Assembly: GCA_963575645.1 (NCBI GenBank)
Contig: OY754470.1
Span: 28,874,501 to 28,938,500 of the forward strand
DNA length: 64,000 bases
Direction of reading: 5' to 3'
Origin: Xanthostigma xanthostigma
Taxonomy: Eukaryota; Arthropoda; Insecta; Raphidioptera; Raphidiidae
How positions within the stretch are numbered: the stretch's first letter is position 1; each line of letters begins with the position of its first letter. Below the pieces are notes generated by a model. It was not told the DNA's origin and did no database searches. It worked only from the letters and a program-made list of their open reading frames with translations. Position numbers and translations under genes: made by a program. Of the stretch, positions 12,331-23,989 are shown piece after piece.

Positions 12331-12958
12331 CGAGGTTCGAATCCCGGCGGGGGCAGATGTGACTGGGAGTTTTTCCCACTGCCTCTCGCCGAGAAACGGT
12401 AATTCCTGTACCGGCCATCTTGTTAAGGTTTTCCATGGTTTCCCTCAACAATTCCAGATAAATAAACAAAATTGTCGACCAATTTTTTTCAGACTATATA
12501 TTGACACAAATAAAATTATAAATCAATAATAATACAAAATATGACATTTCGATCTGGGTTTAGATCTTCTTCAGAAATATCTAAAAATATAAAAAAATAA
12601 TTAGTAAAATCTACTTATTTTATAATTTTATTTGTGTCAATATATTATAGTCTGAAAAAAATTGGTCGACAATTTAATTTATTTGAAGAGTTCTACTCAG
12701 ACGTTAATCAATGAATATTGTATTCCAGATAAATATCGATATGGCTCCTTATTCAAGGCCATGGACGATTACCTATCAAACTCCTATTTTCAAAGGTTGC
12801 CTACCTTATCCTAATTTCCTAAAAATTCCTTCATTCGTTCATTGCTATTTAATAAGTTGAAGTTTAAAAATTCTAGAATATAATGTGGTAGAAAAAAATA
12901 GTAATGGTGCGAATGGCGTCTGTTATGACATAAAGTCGAGAAACGGACGTTAAACGCA
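12331..12958 (+). mobile_element. tRNA-headed SINE, copy 1, split by foldback A
   Basis: GGTTCGAATCCCGGCGGGG at 12333-12351 is a tRNA B box with its T-arm; the A-box part is missing. The body matches the minus-strand copy at 27365-27755 (CTCGCCGAGAAACGGTA, CATCTTGTTAAGG, AATGGCGTCTGTTATG). It ends in (ATT)n. Foldback A is inserted at 12465-12721 with a 14-bp duplication. SINEs depend on a LINE for movement and RNA polymerase III for transcription. Confidence 0.8.
12465..12721. mobile_element. Foldback family A, copy 2, inside SINE
   Basis: ATTCCAGATAAATA occurs at 12451-12464 and 12722-12735, a perfect 14-bp target duplication. The element has the family ends CGACCAATTTTTTTCAG and its inverse. 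One ribozyme-like motif is on the minus strand (about 12543-12574), with hairpin stem GATCT/AGATC. The second arm lacks the motif. Confidence 0.9.
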
Positions 12959-12959
12959 C

Positions 12960-13000
<41 letters not shown>
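12959..13000. repeat. (ATT)n tail or microsatellite
   Basis: A clean ATT run lies at the 3' end of the SINE. The same type of tail ends the LINE at 31.8 kb. Confidence 0.9.
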
Positions 13001-13001
<1 letters not shown>

Positions 13002-13470
13002 AGAGTAGCTATTGTTTGCTACAATTGTTAAGAACACCCATTGTTACAACGCTATCAACATTAGAAAAATTTAATTATTTTTCAAACAATGTCACCGTCG
13101 GGATACGAACCCCAAATCTTTCCACTCTCGCGGCGGACTGAGTTACATTACACCACAGTGACACAACTAACAGACAATCATTCTAATATTTATAGCATTT
13201 GTAACTAGTTTTTTCACATCATGCGAGAGCCAATTGTATTATTTAACGCAGATATGAACCTTCACAGTAGTGAGAGCTATGGATGAATCAAAGGTGAAAT
13301 AGTTTCCTTACATTAAATTACATTAAATTCAGTCCGCCGCGAGAGTGGAAAGATTCAGGGTTCGTATCCCGACGGTGACATTATTTGAAAAATTAAATTT
13401 TTCTAATGTTGATAGCGTTGTAACAATGGGTGTTCTTAACAATTGTAGCAAACAATAGCTACTCTGTAAT
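12997..13470. repeat. Inverted repeat with tRNA-like arms
   Basis: Left arm 12997-13147 and right arm about 13320-13470 are near-perfect inverse copies, beginning ATTACAGAGTAGCTATTG. Each arm contains all or part of a tRNA-like sequence. The spacer of about 170 bp is unique. The outer sides are an (ATT)n run and unique DNA. Confidence 0.8.
13091..13162 (-). tRNA. tRNA-like sequence, probably pseudogene or SINE head
   Basis: On the minus strand the ends GTCACTG and CGGTGAC can pair as an acceptor stem. An A-box-like TGGTGTAATG and a T-arm GGGTTCGTATCCC are present. The putative anticodon stem TCCGC/GTGGA pairs, but the loop has G in place of the conserved U33. The right palindrome arm (13326-13381) repeats it without the D-arm. 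A working tRNA is unlikely. Confidence 0.5.
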
Positions 13471-13500
13471 GTAGTAATTACGAACTATACTGTAAAAGAA

Positions 13501-14426
13501 CTCATCAATTATTATTATTATTATATTTTTGTATATTTATTTGACTACCTGATAAAAACTAGGTAGGTAACCACTTTGTAATTCAAGTATCGGTTTTGAT
13601 TTTTTTTTCGTTTAAAATAGTCAAATCAACGACGTTTTTATTAAACCACATTTACAAATCTTGAATATAAAACCTCAGTTTGCATGCTAATTAGCTAGAA
13701 CTTTTAGTTTATATCGTTACAGAACTGTCAAATTTAGAAATTAAATCTTGCACCTTTGTTTCATATATCGCTTTAACTTTTCAAAAATATTTTCATAATT
13801 TTGTTTATATTTTTCAATTTCTGGTTCAGCGTGCAACAGCTTGCTGTAATATTTATTCTATATATTACACTGTCAGCGCAAACTGAACTATTTTAAAGTG
13901 AACAGGTAGGTATACAAAACTGTTAGAGAAATTTAATATTTTTAGACGAAATATGTTTGCTTCCAATAAAAAAACATAGTAACAAGAAACTTACTAATGT
14001 ATGTTGTATAAGAACTAATTTATGATGTTTCATTTAATTTTTCTTCAGAAATGACGTCACATTAATGTTGAAAAAAAAAGCAAGAAACACAAGTTTTCAA
14101 GTTGGATGAAGTACTCGGAATTATGTTTTGCTCTAATTTTCTTATATATATATCTAAATGATTGTACTACTTCTTATGACACTTGTATAAAAATATCCTT
14201 TTTTGTAGACGTAATATAAAAATGTTCATTTAGTTCATGAAACCTATTAGCACACACAAGAAAATATTATACTCATGTGATATGTGATTCCCTGAAAAAA
14301 TTTAATGTATCTGCAATTACACAGCTCAGATATGTTGAGTCATTCTGTAATCGTAAGAAAAGTATAATATTGTAGCATTCTAATTCCAGAAGTAAAGAAT
14401 GGTACTATTTTAGTGAAAATATACCT
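13501..14426. other. A+T-rich DNA, nothing recognised
   Basis: A short ATT run starts the interval. No repeat copies or genes were recognised. Confidence 0.4.
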
Positions 14427-14650
14427 TTCAAAATTTTACAATATTTTTTCGTTTCGAGGTCCCCTGAGTTCAAAAAAACATATTTTTCGTCAAAAAACTG
14501 TGCGTCTGTTTGTCTGTTAGTCGGTGAATACGACACAAGTCAAACGGATAAACGCAGATTAAACCCAAATTTCGGGAGGTTGTTTGATATGTAAATATGA
14601 AGAGCTTTATTTAAAGTGAATCGGCACATGCGCAGAAGAGATAACGGTTT
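14427..14650 (-). repeat. Dispersed repeat D, copy 1
   Basis: It shares blocks with 25320-25600, 26030-26310 and 43320-43570: AAAATTTTACAATATTTTTT, CTGTGCGTCT, GGGAGGTTGTTTGATA and CGGCACATGCGCAGAAGAGA. No ends are clear. The class is unknown. Confidence 0.7.
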
Positions 14651-14936
14651 GTTATTTTATTTTTTTTACAAGAGTTAAGTAAAAGAGATGTTTTCTAATA
14701 GTCAGAGTGCCCGTCGGCAAAAATTTTACTGATACATACTCTCCCCAAATTTTGGATATGGCTTCATTAGGCCTAGTCTAACGTCTATTTCTTCTATGAC
14801 TTTTCTTGATTTTGGGACGTTTTCCCTCTAAATTTTCCGAAAAATTTATAGATACTGTTTGTTTTTTTAATTGGATAGCTTAAAAAATTCAACCAAAACG
14901 CTAAAATAATGTTCTCTGGCAAATAATATGAACCAT

Positions 14937-14993
14937 TTAAAATGTCTGACACCTCGAATATGTCGAGCATATTCGAGGTGTCAGACATTTTAA
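14937..14993. repeat. Perfect 26-bp hairpin
   Basis: Arms 14937-14962 and 14968-14993 are exact inverse copies with a 5-base loop. The stem includes TGTCTGACACCTCGAATATG. The perfect match suggests recent origin. It could be a tiny foldback or a small-RNA precursor, but nothing shows transcription. Confidence 0.85.
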
Positions 14994-14999
14994 CTTTGT

Positions 15000-16069
15000 T
15001 CTGAATATCAGTTAAAAAGAAATTAGTAAGGCAGATAGCAAACAGGCTTGGTTAATTTTTACATGTAAAACTATGTTATGCTACCATGCAGCCGAAAAAC
15101 AAATTTCATAATATTTATTACTAGTCGTTATCCGAGTCACTGCACGCCTTGACAGAAATTTAATTTATTATAATATGTCGAATGTCAACATTTTTTTTTC
15201 GTAGTTGAAACGACCCTATCGTCCAATTAACGAATTTTTTACTATAATAATTTCAAGAGAAGAAAATGTTTTTGGAAAAGGATATAATCAAATTTGTTTA
15301 TAATGATTTTTATAGTAAAACAGAGGTTCGCAAACTTTCTAAACCCTCAGACTTACTTCAATATTCGCTCCTCTCCTTAAATCAATACAAATAATCTAAA
15401 CAACCCGACTGTGAGAGAAATGAAATGATTTTGATGAACATACGGAAATGATATTAGAATTAACATTTTTTAAACCCGATAAAAATTCGTGTAGAAAATT
15501 GAATGTTTCTAACTAGTTCAAATCGTTGTAAAATATAGAATATACACAAAGTTATAGATAAAATTCTAGTTAAAAATGCACACAGCATCAAAGTTACTAA
15601 GCAATCGAGTTAACTAGATATTTTCTAGCTTCCCTTTTACATGATAGCAAAAGGCAGCGGTGTGCTGAATTAACATAAAGCTACGATAGGAGGCAGTGAA
15701 TATTTTCGGTACTTATTTTCCCAGTCAGCAAACACCGATAGAGTTATTCGATTTGTTATTCTAAGCAAAATTCATATCTATGTAGGGGGGAGGTTCGGAT
15801 GGGTTGAGGCAAAAATACGTTAGAAAGTACAAATATACTGTACTTTTTCCAGTGATAAAAATAGTTCTATTAGTGAGAGATATAGTGAAGTTAAGAACAA
15901 AAAATAGTCTGGCTAATCTGTGAGTATGGGTAATATGTCTGGCAGGTAAAAAATTGGACAAAAATAATCAAAATCATTTCACTTATTTTTGCAGTCCTAA
16001 AAATTTGTCAGATGATAGTTTATATTATAATTACAGCTGCAAATATAGTTTGGCCAATTAGGAACACAC
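15000..16069. other. A+T-rich DNA, nothing recognised
   Basis: No repeat family or gene was recognised. Confidence 0.4.
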
Positions 16070-16174
16070 CGAAAGCCTTGCCAGCCTCGTCCAACGCTCG
16101 TCAGGCGCGCTAAATTCGGCATGTTCATATATACTCATTTAACTATCTAACTTGTGAGTCTGGCGGGGCTTTCG
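16070..16174. repeat. Short inverted repeat
   Basis: CGAAAGCCTTGCCAGCCTC at the left is matched by GAGTCTGGCGGGGCTTTCG at the right, with three mismatches. It is a candidate small MITE; no duplication was seen. Confidence 0.5.
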
Positions 16175-16237
16175 TGATTGTAAACGACAGCCAGACGTGT
16201 ATTTTTTATGAAATTATAGTATCTCTATAGTCTATAC

Positions 16238-16425
16238 AAGGGGTCGGCAACCTGCGGCTCTTTTGATGTAAAGTTGCGGCTCTCCAGTTCTATACATAAA
16301 AAATAATTTTATTATATAAACCGTTAAAAATCGTCCAATCGATCCATGATTGAGTACCATGTCTATCTCTCAGCCATTTCCACTCGCGTCTCACCCGCAC
16401 CGCCTCCGTCGCGACGTGTCGTCCT

Positions 16426-16466
<41 letters not shown>

Positions 16467-16587
16467 ATACCTATATAAGCAAATACTATAATACTGAAAC
16501 GGAAATGTTCAGTGGCTCTTTAAATACTGGGAAATTTTGTAAATTGTAATTTTTGGTTCTTCCGTCTCAAAAGGTTGCCAACCCCTG
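16238..16587. mobile_element. hAT-type MITE with 8-bp duplication
   Basis: GTCTATAC occurs on both sides (16230-16237 and 16588-16595). The ends AAGGGGTCGGCAACC and GGTTGCCAACCCCTG are inverse copies. Next to the left end are two CTGCGGCTCT-like repeats typical of hAT subterminal DNA. An (AT)n run lies at 16429-16462. There is no transposase. Confidence 0.9.
16429..16462. repeat. (AT)n microsatellite
   Basis: A pure AT run of about 34 bp lies inside the hAT MITE. Confidence 0.95.
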
Positions 16588-16816
16588 GTCTATACACTAA
16601 AAATTACCATTTACCTACTTTAAAAGATACGCCACTGAGCGTCGAAGTAGACTATGTATTTTTATTATACATCGGTGTAATTTTATAAAAGTGACTCGAT
16701 TAGGTATAAATTTACCTTTGTATTCAGGCAAAACACTTGCTATCTACTGTACCCACATTCTACAAAAAAGTAAATGCTCATTGAAATTATAGTTATCAAA
16801 TTCTATATTATTTATA

Positions 16817-17256
16817 TGACCACTGTACACAAGGTTACTTTTCCCGCCAGATTCCTTGCTAGATTTGGTTGGTAGATTTCAAGTGTGCTTTGCGATCGCT
16901 TTTGTGTTTTCATTTCACGCGATGCTTGTTTTGAAGCTGGCTTTGTATATGGGTTTGATACGCGCGCAGTGACAGTAACAAAAGTGAACGTTCATTGTTT
17001 TTGAACACATAAATTATGACGCCAGGTTTGTTTATGGGCGTTTACCCATGTCGCCCACGTGACAAAATACTGTTTCCTGATTGTTTTTTTGCTTAAAATA
17101 ATCAGACAAACAAGCACAAAAAATAGTCCCAGTTCTATTTTTGAAATCCATCTTGTGATCACGCACGCGAGCCTGCAATGACGTCATTTCCATCTTCGCA
17201 GCCAGCGCGCCAGCCAGCACAAGTCCCAGCAGTGATTCCAGCGGCAAAGCCAGCCT
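16817..17256 (-). mobile_element. Harbinger-like MITE, copy 2
   Basis: It is an inverse copy of the 1456 element, including the complement of GATGGAAATGACGTCA and the ATTCCTTGCTAGATT end. The right terminus lost about 15 bases next to AGCCT. The left terminus is worn. Confidence 0.75.
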
Positions 17257-17879
17257 TTAATTACACTTTTTACTTATTATGAAACTAAACTGCGTCTACG
17301 GCTTTGTTTTCATAAATTATATTTCATTATAAAATGAAAGTATCCAAATTTTGGTTGTTGTGCAGCTCTCATAGACAAACCGCCATCGGGGTGAGAAAAA
17401 TTGGTTTATAAAAATAAACATATTTTAATGAGAGATATTTAATCCAAGCGTAGTTTTACTAATATTGAGTTACCAAATATTTCTTTCTTTATTTAAAATA
17501 GCACCGAAATAATTTACAGTTCACATATTTCATCAAACAAATATTTTCTAGTTCGTTAGACGATTGTTATTAACGATTTACTTTAATCTTAATTGACAAA
17601 TTAAAGTATTTTTGTATCATCTAAATACGCTGTATTCGCTGCAACATGGCTGCTAATGCTCTTAAATGGTATTAGTATGTATTTGAAGTTCCGCTTAATT
17701 ATAGCTTTAATACTTTTCTACAGAAAGAAAGTTTTTTGTTACGTTACTTTGTTTTTTTGTTGTAAATATGTATAATACTAAAAAAAATAAATTTCCGCTT
17801 GCTATTTAATTGTCATCTTTATAAAATATAAATGTACAAATAGAAACGTACACGTCGAAATGATAACCCCTTTTCTTAA

Positions 17880-18946
17880 GGCGGTCACCCCATGTGATAG
17901 GCTGAAAAAATCGAATTATTTTTTTTTTGCATAAATTGATTCCTAAACATGTTTAGAATATGTTGGCAAACGTTTATAGTTTTCGGAAAATCATATAAAA
18001 CCTCCGAATGGCCATAATTTCCAAACTAAAAGAGATACAGACGTTTGCTTACGCTCATAGAATTCAGCGTATTTTTTTCTGTAAGCATTCTCAACTTTAA
18101 AAGTATTTTTTTTAACGAAATCCGAAATCTTTCGGAACTTTGGCAAAGTCATCATGCTTATAGAAAAAAACACGCTGAATCCAATGAGCCCAAACAAACG
18201 TCTGTAGGTCTTTTGGTTTAGAAGTTATTTGCGTTTATAGTTTTCAGAAAATCATATAAAACCTTCGAATTGCCGTAGTTTCCAAACTAAAAGAGATACA
18301 GACGTTTGCTTACGCTCATTGAATTCAGCGTATTTTTTTCTGTAAGCATTCGCAATTTAAAAGTATGATAAAGAATTCGATTTTTGCAATTTTTTCAAAG
18401 CATACCCCTTTAAAAAAATGCGATTTTTGACGAAAACCGAAATCTTTCGGAGCTTTGGCAAAATCATCATGCTTATAGAAAAAACACGCTGAATACAGCA
18501 TGATCGTAAAAAGTAGTGTGTCGTTAAAAAAAAGTTTGGAACTAAAAAATGCAGTATTTAACCATCCCCCCTCTCCCTTCTCAAGTAACGCCACTGACTT
18601 AGTAAAAAAAATAATTAACATAATTTCACCCACTTCTCAAAAAGGTTCGCCAGCACTGTCCTAGTTCATCATATTGGCACAGGCTTACAGATTTAAATTC
18701 CGCTTAATGTTTTTATTTGAGATTAGCCAATCAGTTGATCTCATGGAGACCGTCAACAACTTTTTTCTCAAGATGGGTGTCTTCAGAGTGGTACCCTTCA
18801 TGTTTTTGTGGAGATTTATGCTCGAAAAATGTTTTATACACTACTGAAATATCAATAAATATATCATAAAAAGTTCAAAGTTCTATCTTTTTACTGGTCG
18901 TCAAAAAAAATGTCTAAAAAGCCGGCCATCACATGGGGTGACCCCC
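17880..18946. mobile_element. TTAA-flanked element with internal tandem units
   Basis: TTAA lies at 17876-17879 and 18947-18950. The ends GGCGGTCACCCCATGTGAT and ATCACATGGGGTGACCCCC are imperfect inverse copies. Inside, a unit of about 260 bp is repeated in tandem from about 17975 to 18490 (markers AAACTAAAAGAGATACAGAC and AATTCAGCGTATTTTTTTCT). The same units recur at 59834-60500. TTAA targets suggest a piggyBac-type mover; no transposase is present. Confidence 0.7.
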
Positions 18947-18950
18947 TTAA

Positions 18951-19888
18951 GTCGGTAAAAAAACATTAAAACGCATGGACTACGTAACGACACAATAAGC
19001 AGAGCTGTTTTCAGCCAGCAAATTACTTACTCAAAAATACATATCAAAATAACTTTATAATGCTGATCAACAATGACGGATTGATTACAAACAACAATTA
19101 TATGGACAGTTTATTTTACAGAATGTTCTGTGCATTGCTACCTGATGAGTTAGAAAAACGAATCTTAATATTTCGTCCGTTTTTCACCCCCATTTGTTAT
19201 CTAAACTACATTAAGTTTGTTAAGTTTACCGCATAAGGACACATTAATTAACGAAGACTTTAACTAGGGAACAGAGAGAAAATTGTTAATAGTCAAAACC
19301 TCAATTATTCGGATCTCGTCCTTTCTGTTATCCGTAATCTTTCCCATTAAAAATACACACCAGATTATATTCTCTGAATTATTCAACTGAAATAATACAT
19401 ATAAATCAGTTTTGCTTATGGGTAATCAAAACACCGTTTTATAAATAAAAACGTCATATTTTCGATTAGCTGTTTTTAGTTTCCAAGAATTTTATTGCAT
19501 ACATATTAACAAAATTATATTTAAGTATATGACAAAAGTAGGCACAAATTTAATTGCTATTATAATTAATAACGGAAACAGCTTTCAAGTCGTTTTCATA
19601 TTAATTAGTGATCTAATTATGATGTCATAACCAAATTATATAATAATTATGCATTGTTATTTTTGGCTAATTAATCTCTGAAGTTGATTTTAATAACTTT
19701 ACAGTACACAAACACGTGTTACTAGAACCAAGGGTGTATCCCACAGAACTACCTATTATTGTTCTGTGGTGTATCCAGAATTTATTCGAGGGGAGGGGAC
19801 GCAAAACCAACCGAACTAACCTAACATAGAAAATCGAAGCATTTCCAAATGATATTTACAATATTATTCACGATTACAATTATTATTT
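18951..19888. other. A+T-rich DNA, nothing recognised
   Basis: A small hairpin built on CACAGAAC/GTTCTGTG lies near 19741-19770. Nothing else was recognised. Confidence 0.4.
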
Positions 19889-20112
19889 CAAATCTTTGAT
19901 TAATGTATGATTGTATCCTTCAATAAATACAATTTTCGACTAATTTTCAGACAATATATCATAAAATTAATTAATAATCTAATTGACGTTTCGATCCGGA
20001 TTTGAATTTTCTTCAGAATAATATTTTAAGCTAAAAGATATAAAAAAAATAATTAATAATTAAATAATTAGTTTATAATTAATTATTTATCATTATTTTA
20101 TGGTATAATATT
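19889..20112. mobile_element. Foldback family A, worn copy 3
   Basis: It starts with the family tail AATCTTTGATTAATG and the CGACTAATTTTCAGAC end. The ribozyme-like motif is on the minus strand near 19984-20014 (CGAAACGTC form). The right arm is A+T-rich and degraded. No duplication was found. Confidence 0.65.
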
Positions 20113-20739
20113 ATTCGAAAGAAATTTGACTTAAGCCGCGCGTGAAGATTACCTACATGCATCCTTTTTATGTAATTTATGCTTTTCTTTCTCAATATGT
20201 TGTTAACACTTCGAAATAGAATGCGTAATTTAGAACTCTATAAATGTATGTTTAAATATTTTGTTGAACATAAATTTTCTTATGAAATTAAATGATCATT
20301 GACAATAACAATTATCTTATAAGTCGTCTATCACGCCTTTCAATTGAATAGATATTGTAAAATATAGAAAGCTCTTTGAGAAATAATACATAAAATGAAT
20401 ACATGATCAAAGACCATTGAGAAACTACTCCGTTAGCGCATTTAAGTAGCTATTTTAATACGATAAGCCGATAAGCCACAGAGACACTAAAAGTATTTAC
20501 GTTTCTTTGTAAAATCTGTCTTACACGCTCTTTGAAAGTATGGACACAGTAAGTTAACGATGGAGACGTTTAACATAAATATAAGAATTAAAAAAGGTTT
20601 CTTTATCGAATTTAAATCAGGAGATTTTAGTTTCGTAAACTAAAGGTTTAATGAAAAAAAAAGAAATGGTTATTGGATTTATCTATTTTCCCGAAGTTGT
20701 ACCGTACACAATCTTAGAATTAATTTTGTAAATGTTGGG

Positions 20740-20840
20740 CAAGGGCGTAGATAATTCAAATTCAAATTTATTTAGATCCGTGATGCACGCATGCATGTGG
20801 ATATGGGGGGCCAAAGGGGGTAATTACTCCCCAGGATCAT
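20740..20840 (+). repeat. Fragment of the CAAGGGCGTAGAT element
   Basis: It shares CAAGGGCGTAGAT and GGGGGTAATTAC...CCAGGATC with 7599-7858, with about 50 unrelated bases between the shared blocks. The right end was not found. Confidence 0.5.
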
Positions 20841-21384
20841 AATAATAAAAAATTTAACTGAAAATAATACAAAAACCTGGCTAAAAAATAAAATTTAGAA
20901 ATACACACTTCTTGAAAAACAATTTGTAAAATTAGTTTGGGAATTAATATTTTACTTGACGCCTTCCTTCGTGAGTATTAAAAAAACTTAAAAAATATTG
21001 AACGAAAAAGCCCAAACGAAAACTACTCGACGTTTTCACGAAAAAAATTTACTGCGCGAATCTGAACTGCGCCTTTCTTTAGTTTTTTAATTAGTCAAAA
21101 GTGACAAGTCGTTTTAAATAGAATAAATGTAGATAATAACATGTTATAATTTTTGAATCGATAACATTTGCTCATTTCTCTTGTGGAACAAATATTTAAC
21201 TTCATATTTTCATATCATGTCTACCAACTATGGTAAATTGAAACGTGCGTGCAACACCAGCAAAGGAAATGTCCCAGGCGGCAGACAGAATAATGCATAA
21301 TAATATCCTTTTAATAATCAAGCTATAACTGCTCACAAATTAAATTCCTGATACTTACGTTTCTACATAGATTACTAAAAGTAC

Positions 21385-21989
21385 AGTGTAAACTTCTTTT
21401 AACGTCACTCGATATAACGATCAACTCCTTAAAACGTCAATATTAGTTAACTCTAATTGGTTTACCTTGTTGCTCATACAATGATACACTCCAAATAACG
21501 ACACACCCACCTTAAATAACGACAATACGTCATCATTAAGCAAGAGTACTTGTTTGTTATTTTGTTGCTTTGTTGTCGGCAGCATGCGTACTGAAGATTC
21601 TAAGAAGTTTGTTCTTTTGTTTGTTGGGATTATTGATCACACAATATCTCAAAATATGAATAAAATATATAAGAAAATACTATTAAAATTCTGGAGTAGC
21701 GAAAAATGTCAAACAAAGATAACAGACTATACGCAATAAGCGTTGTAATTTGCGATAGTATGAATGTTTGATGGTCAGTTGTAAATTTTATATATTATGG
21801 ATAATAATAACATATTATAGAAACAAAATATTATGGATAAATGCATATTATAGAAACAAAATATTATGGATAAATGCATATTATAGAAACAAAATATTAA
21901 TTGATTATTTCTTCTCTCCGCTTACCGACAACTCTCAATAACGCCACAAAGTGCACAGTCCCTTGAGTGTCGCTATATAGTTTGCACTG
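21385..21989. mobile_element. pogo/Tigger-like remnant
   Basis: The left end CAGTGTAAACTTC, preceded by TA, is inverse to the right end GTTTGCACTG. CTCGATATAACGAT and ACTCTCAATAACGCC resemble subterminal pogo-type repeats. The internal 61-codon frame shows no transposase motif. The right-hand TA is not clean because the 21992 palindrome abuts it. Confidence 0.5.
21811..21905. repeat. 33-bp minisatellite
   Basis: The unit starting CATATTATAGAAACAAAATA repeats with period 33 about 2.8 times, nearly without change. Confidence 0.9.
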
Positions 21990-21991
21990 CA

Positions 21992-22159
21992 TATATGTTA
22001 CGGTAAATGTAAACTCTTGGGAAATGTACACTTTTACCGTAAAATGTGCCGGATAATATGTACATTAAATGTAGATATTGCGGTAAATGTACACATTTCC
22101 CGGCACAATTTACGGTAAATGTGTACATTTCCCAAGAGTTTACATTTACCGTAACATAT
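21992..22159. mobile_element. 168-bp palindromic MITE
   Basis: Arms are TATGTTACGGTAAATGTAAA at the left and its complement at the right. Internal TACGGTAAATGT blocks also repeat. TA lies at both sides, which would fit a Tc1/mariner-type mover. It abuts the pogo-like end. Confidence 0.75.
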
Positions 22160-22444
22160 ACAACGATTGTTTCGGAATTAACAATATGAACAATTTCCAC
22201 GGAAACAAAATCCTTTCATTATAGGAATGTATCTCATCCAAACTCATATTAATTTCGATTATAGAACATTCGGTATAAATAAGTGGACAAAGTTGATTGC
22301 GTCATAGTAATTATTTTTTGTCAATCAGCTCGTAAAATTATTTTCTCGTCAAGCTCAAAATTTATTTGTAGAAATTTATATTCCATTGAGTTATAGATTT
22401 GAAGCTTTTCACGGTGACTTGATTTAGTTTACATTGTTTTACAT

Positions 22445-22871
22445 GTGTCTGTCGTGTATGTGCTTGGACTTTTGCTGGCCGGTAGGCTGGATACGAAGCT
22501 GGAAATGACGTCACTTCGGGCTCGCCTGCTAGCTCACAAGATAGGTTTTAAAATTAGAACAGGGGCTATTTTCTTGCTAGATCCGCTGCTAGGTATGACC
22601 AAGAACCAATCATGAAACAGTTATATCTTGTCACGTGGACCACTTGAACAAACCACAAACCAACACTATGGCATAGTGAGTGTTCTGTTCCGAGATATTA
22701 AACATGAACTTTTGTTACCGTTCTGTCACTGCGCGCGCACCGAGCAAGCTTGTAAAGACGTCTCGTGTGGAGCGAGCACATAATAGCAATTAAGCAAATC
22801 AGCGATAGAAAACTACTAGTGAAATCTAGCAAGGAACGTAGCGGTAAATCCGGACTTGTGTGCAGCGGACT
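22445..22871 (+). mobile_element. Harbinger-like MITE, copy 3
   Basis: It matches copy 1 through GCTGGAAATGACGTCA and CTTGTGTGCAGCGGACT at the right end. The left terminus is degraded, so the start is approximate. TTA follows the right end. Confidence 0.75.
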
Positions 22872-23342
22872 TTACTAATTGAGTGATGAATTAGGAACTC
22901 CCTGCAGTTCTAAATTTTAATTCAGTTTTAAAAATACATCCCTGGCAATGTGCAATTACAACCATAAGTGGTTGATAAAGTTGTAAGAATCTGTGGTTTT
23001 GATTGTAACTAAAGATGAAAGCGGAATACAATATCTCCACTTCAACCATTCAGACCACACAGAAAACCATCTGGAATATACCACACAAACCGTATGTTTT
23101 TGCTTTGTGTACTATTTGCATAATTTATTGTTCTCGAATCTTGATCCAACTTGATGAGTTTCTTTCATAGCCAAGACTGCCTTCAAGCTGCTGATTAACT
23201 TAATACCTGTTTACATGGCTTTTACTTGTTTCGCCTAAAGCTTTATCTCGATAAAGTAAATAGAGAAATCTACCTCAAATTCCTTTATATACAGGAGTTC
23301 CATAACTAGGTATTGCAGTTAATTAATATTCCCTTATTTTTA

Positions 23343-23620
23343 CCTGACTACGGCGACGAAAAAGGAGGGTGATGTGTTTTGCCGGTATGTATGTATGTAA
23401 TTACGTAACTGCTTTGCATAATGTAACAAATGAGGAATCGTTGAAAGAGTTTTGATCGTCCGCTGGTTATAGGCTATGTGACGTCACATTAAATTAAATA
23501 TGGCGCCCTCTAGAGTCTAGACGACATAAAGTCATGAATTAAAAAAACTGTTTTTTAATGATGTCGTGTTGGGTACCAAATAAACGGGCTTAATTAGTGC
23601 TTTTCAAAAATATATATATA
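23343..23620 (+). repeat. Dispersed repeat fragment
   Basis: It includes CTGACTACGGCGACGAAAAA, GTATGTATGTATG and ACCAAATAAACGGGCTTAAT. This resembles insect dispersed repeats I recall, but I cannot name the class. No second copy was seen in this window. Confidence 0.35.
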
Positions 23621-23766
23621 GCATTATTAGCTGTTGCTCGCGGCTTTGCTTACATTCACTCGATAATTGGGAATTATTATGCAATTATAACCCCAAAATA
23701 ATTTAAATAAAAAGTAAGTTAAAAAACTAAATCCTGACTACTGAAAAATCATGCTCTAAAAATTAT

Positions 23767-23905
23767 GAAACAAGAAAATAGCCGTGATCGTATGCCACCT
23801 ACTCTAACAAAACAATAGGTACATATTAACAGTTGTTATAGCGATCATAATGCTTTAGAGCAATATATGAGGTGGCATACGACCACGGCTAAATTCTTGT
23901 TACAA
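23767..23905. repeat. Inverted repeat G
   Basis: Arms 23767-23800 and 23869-23905 pair through GCCGTGATCGTATGCCACCT and its near complement. A related phrase, GGTGACATATGACCACG, is at 60569-60585. Confidence 0.6.
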
Positions 23906-23989
23906 AATTTTTTTAGTTATTTATTTAGTTTTTAGCAAAGTATTATTGACATTTACTTAAAAGGCTTTTTATTGAATATGTTGTAGTAA

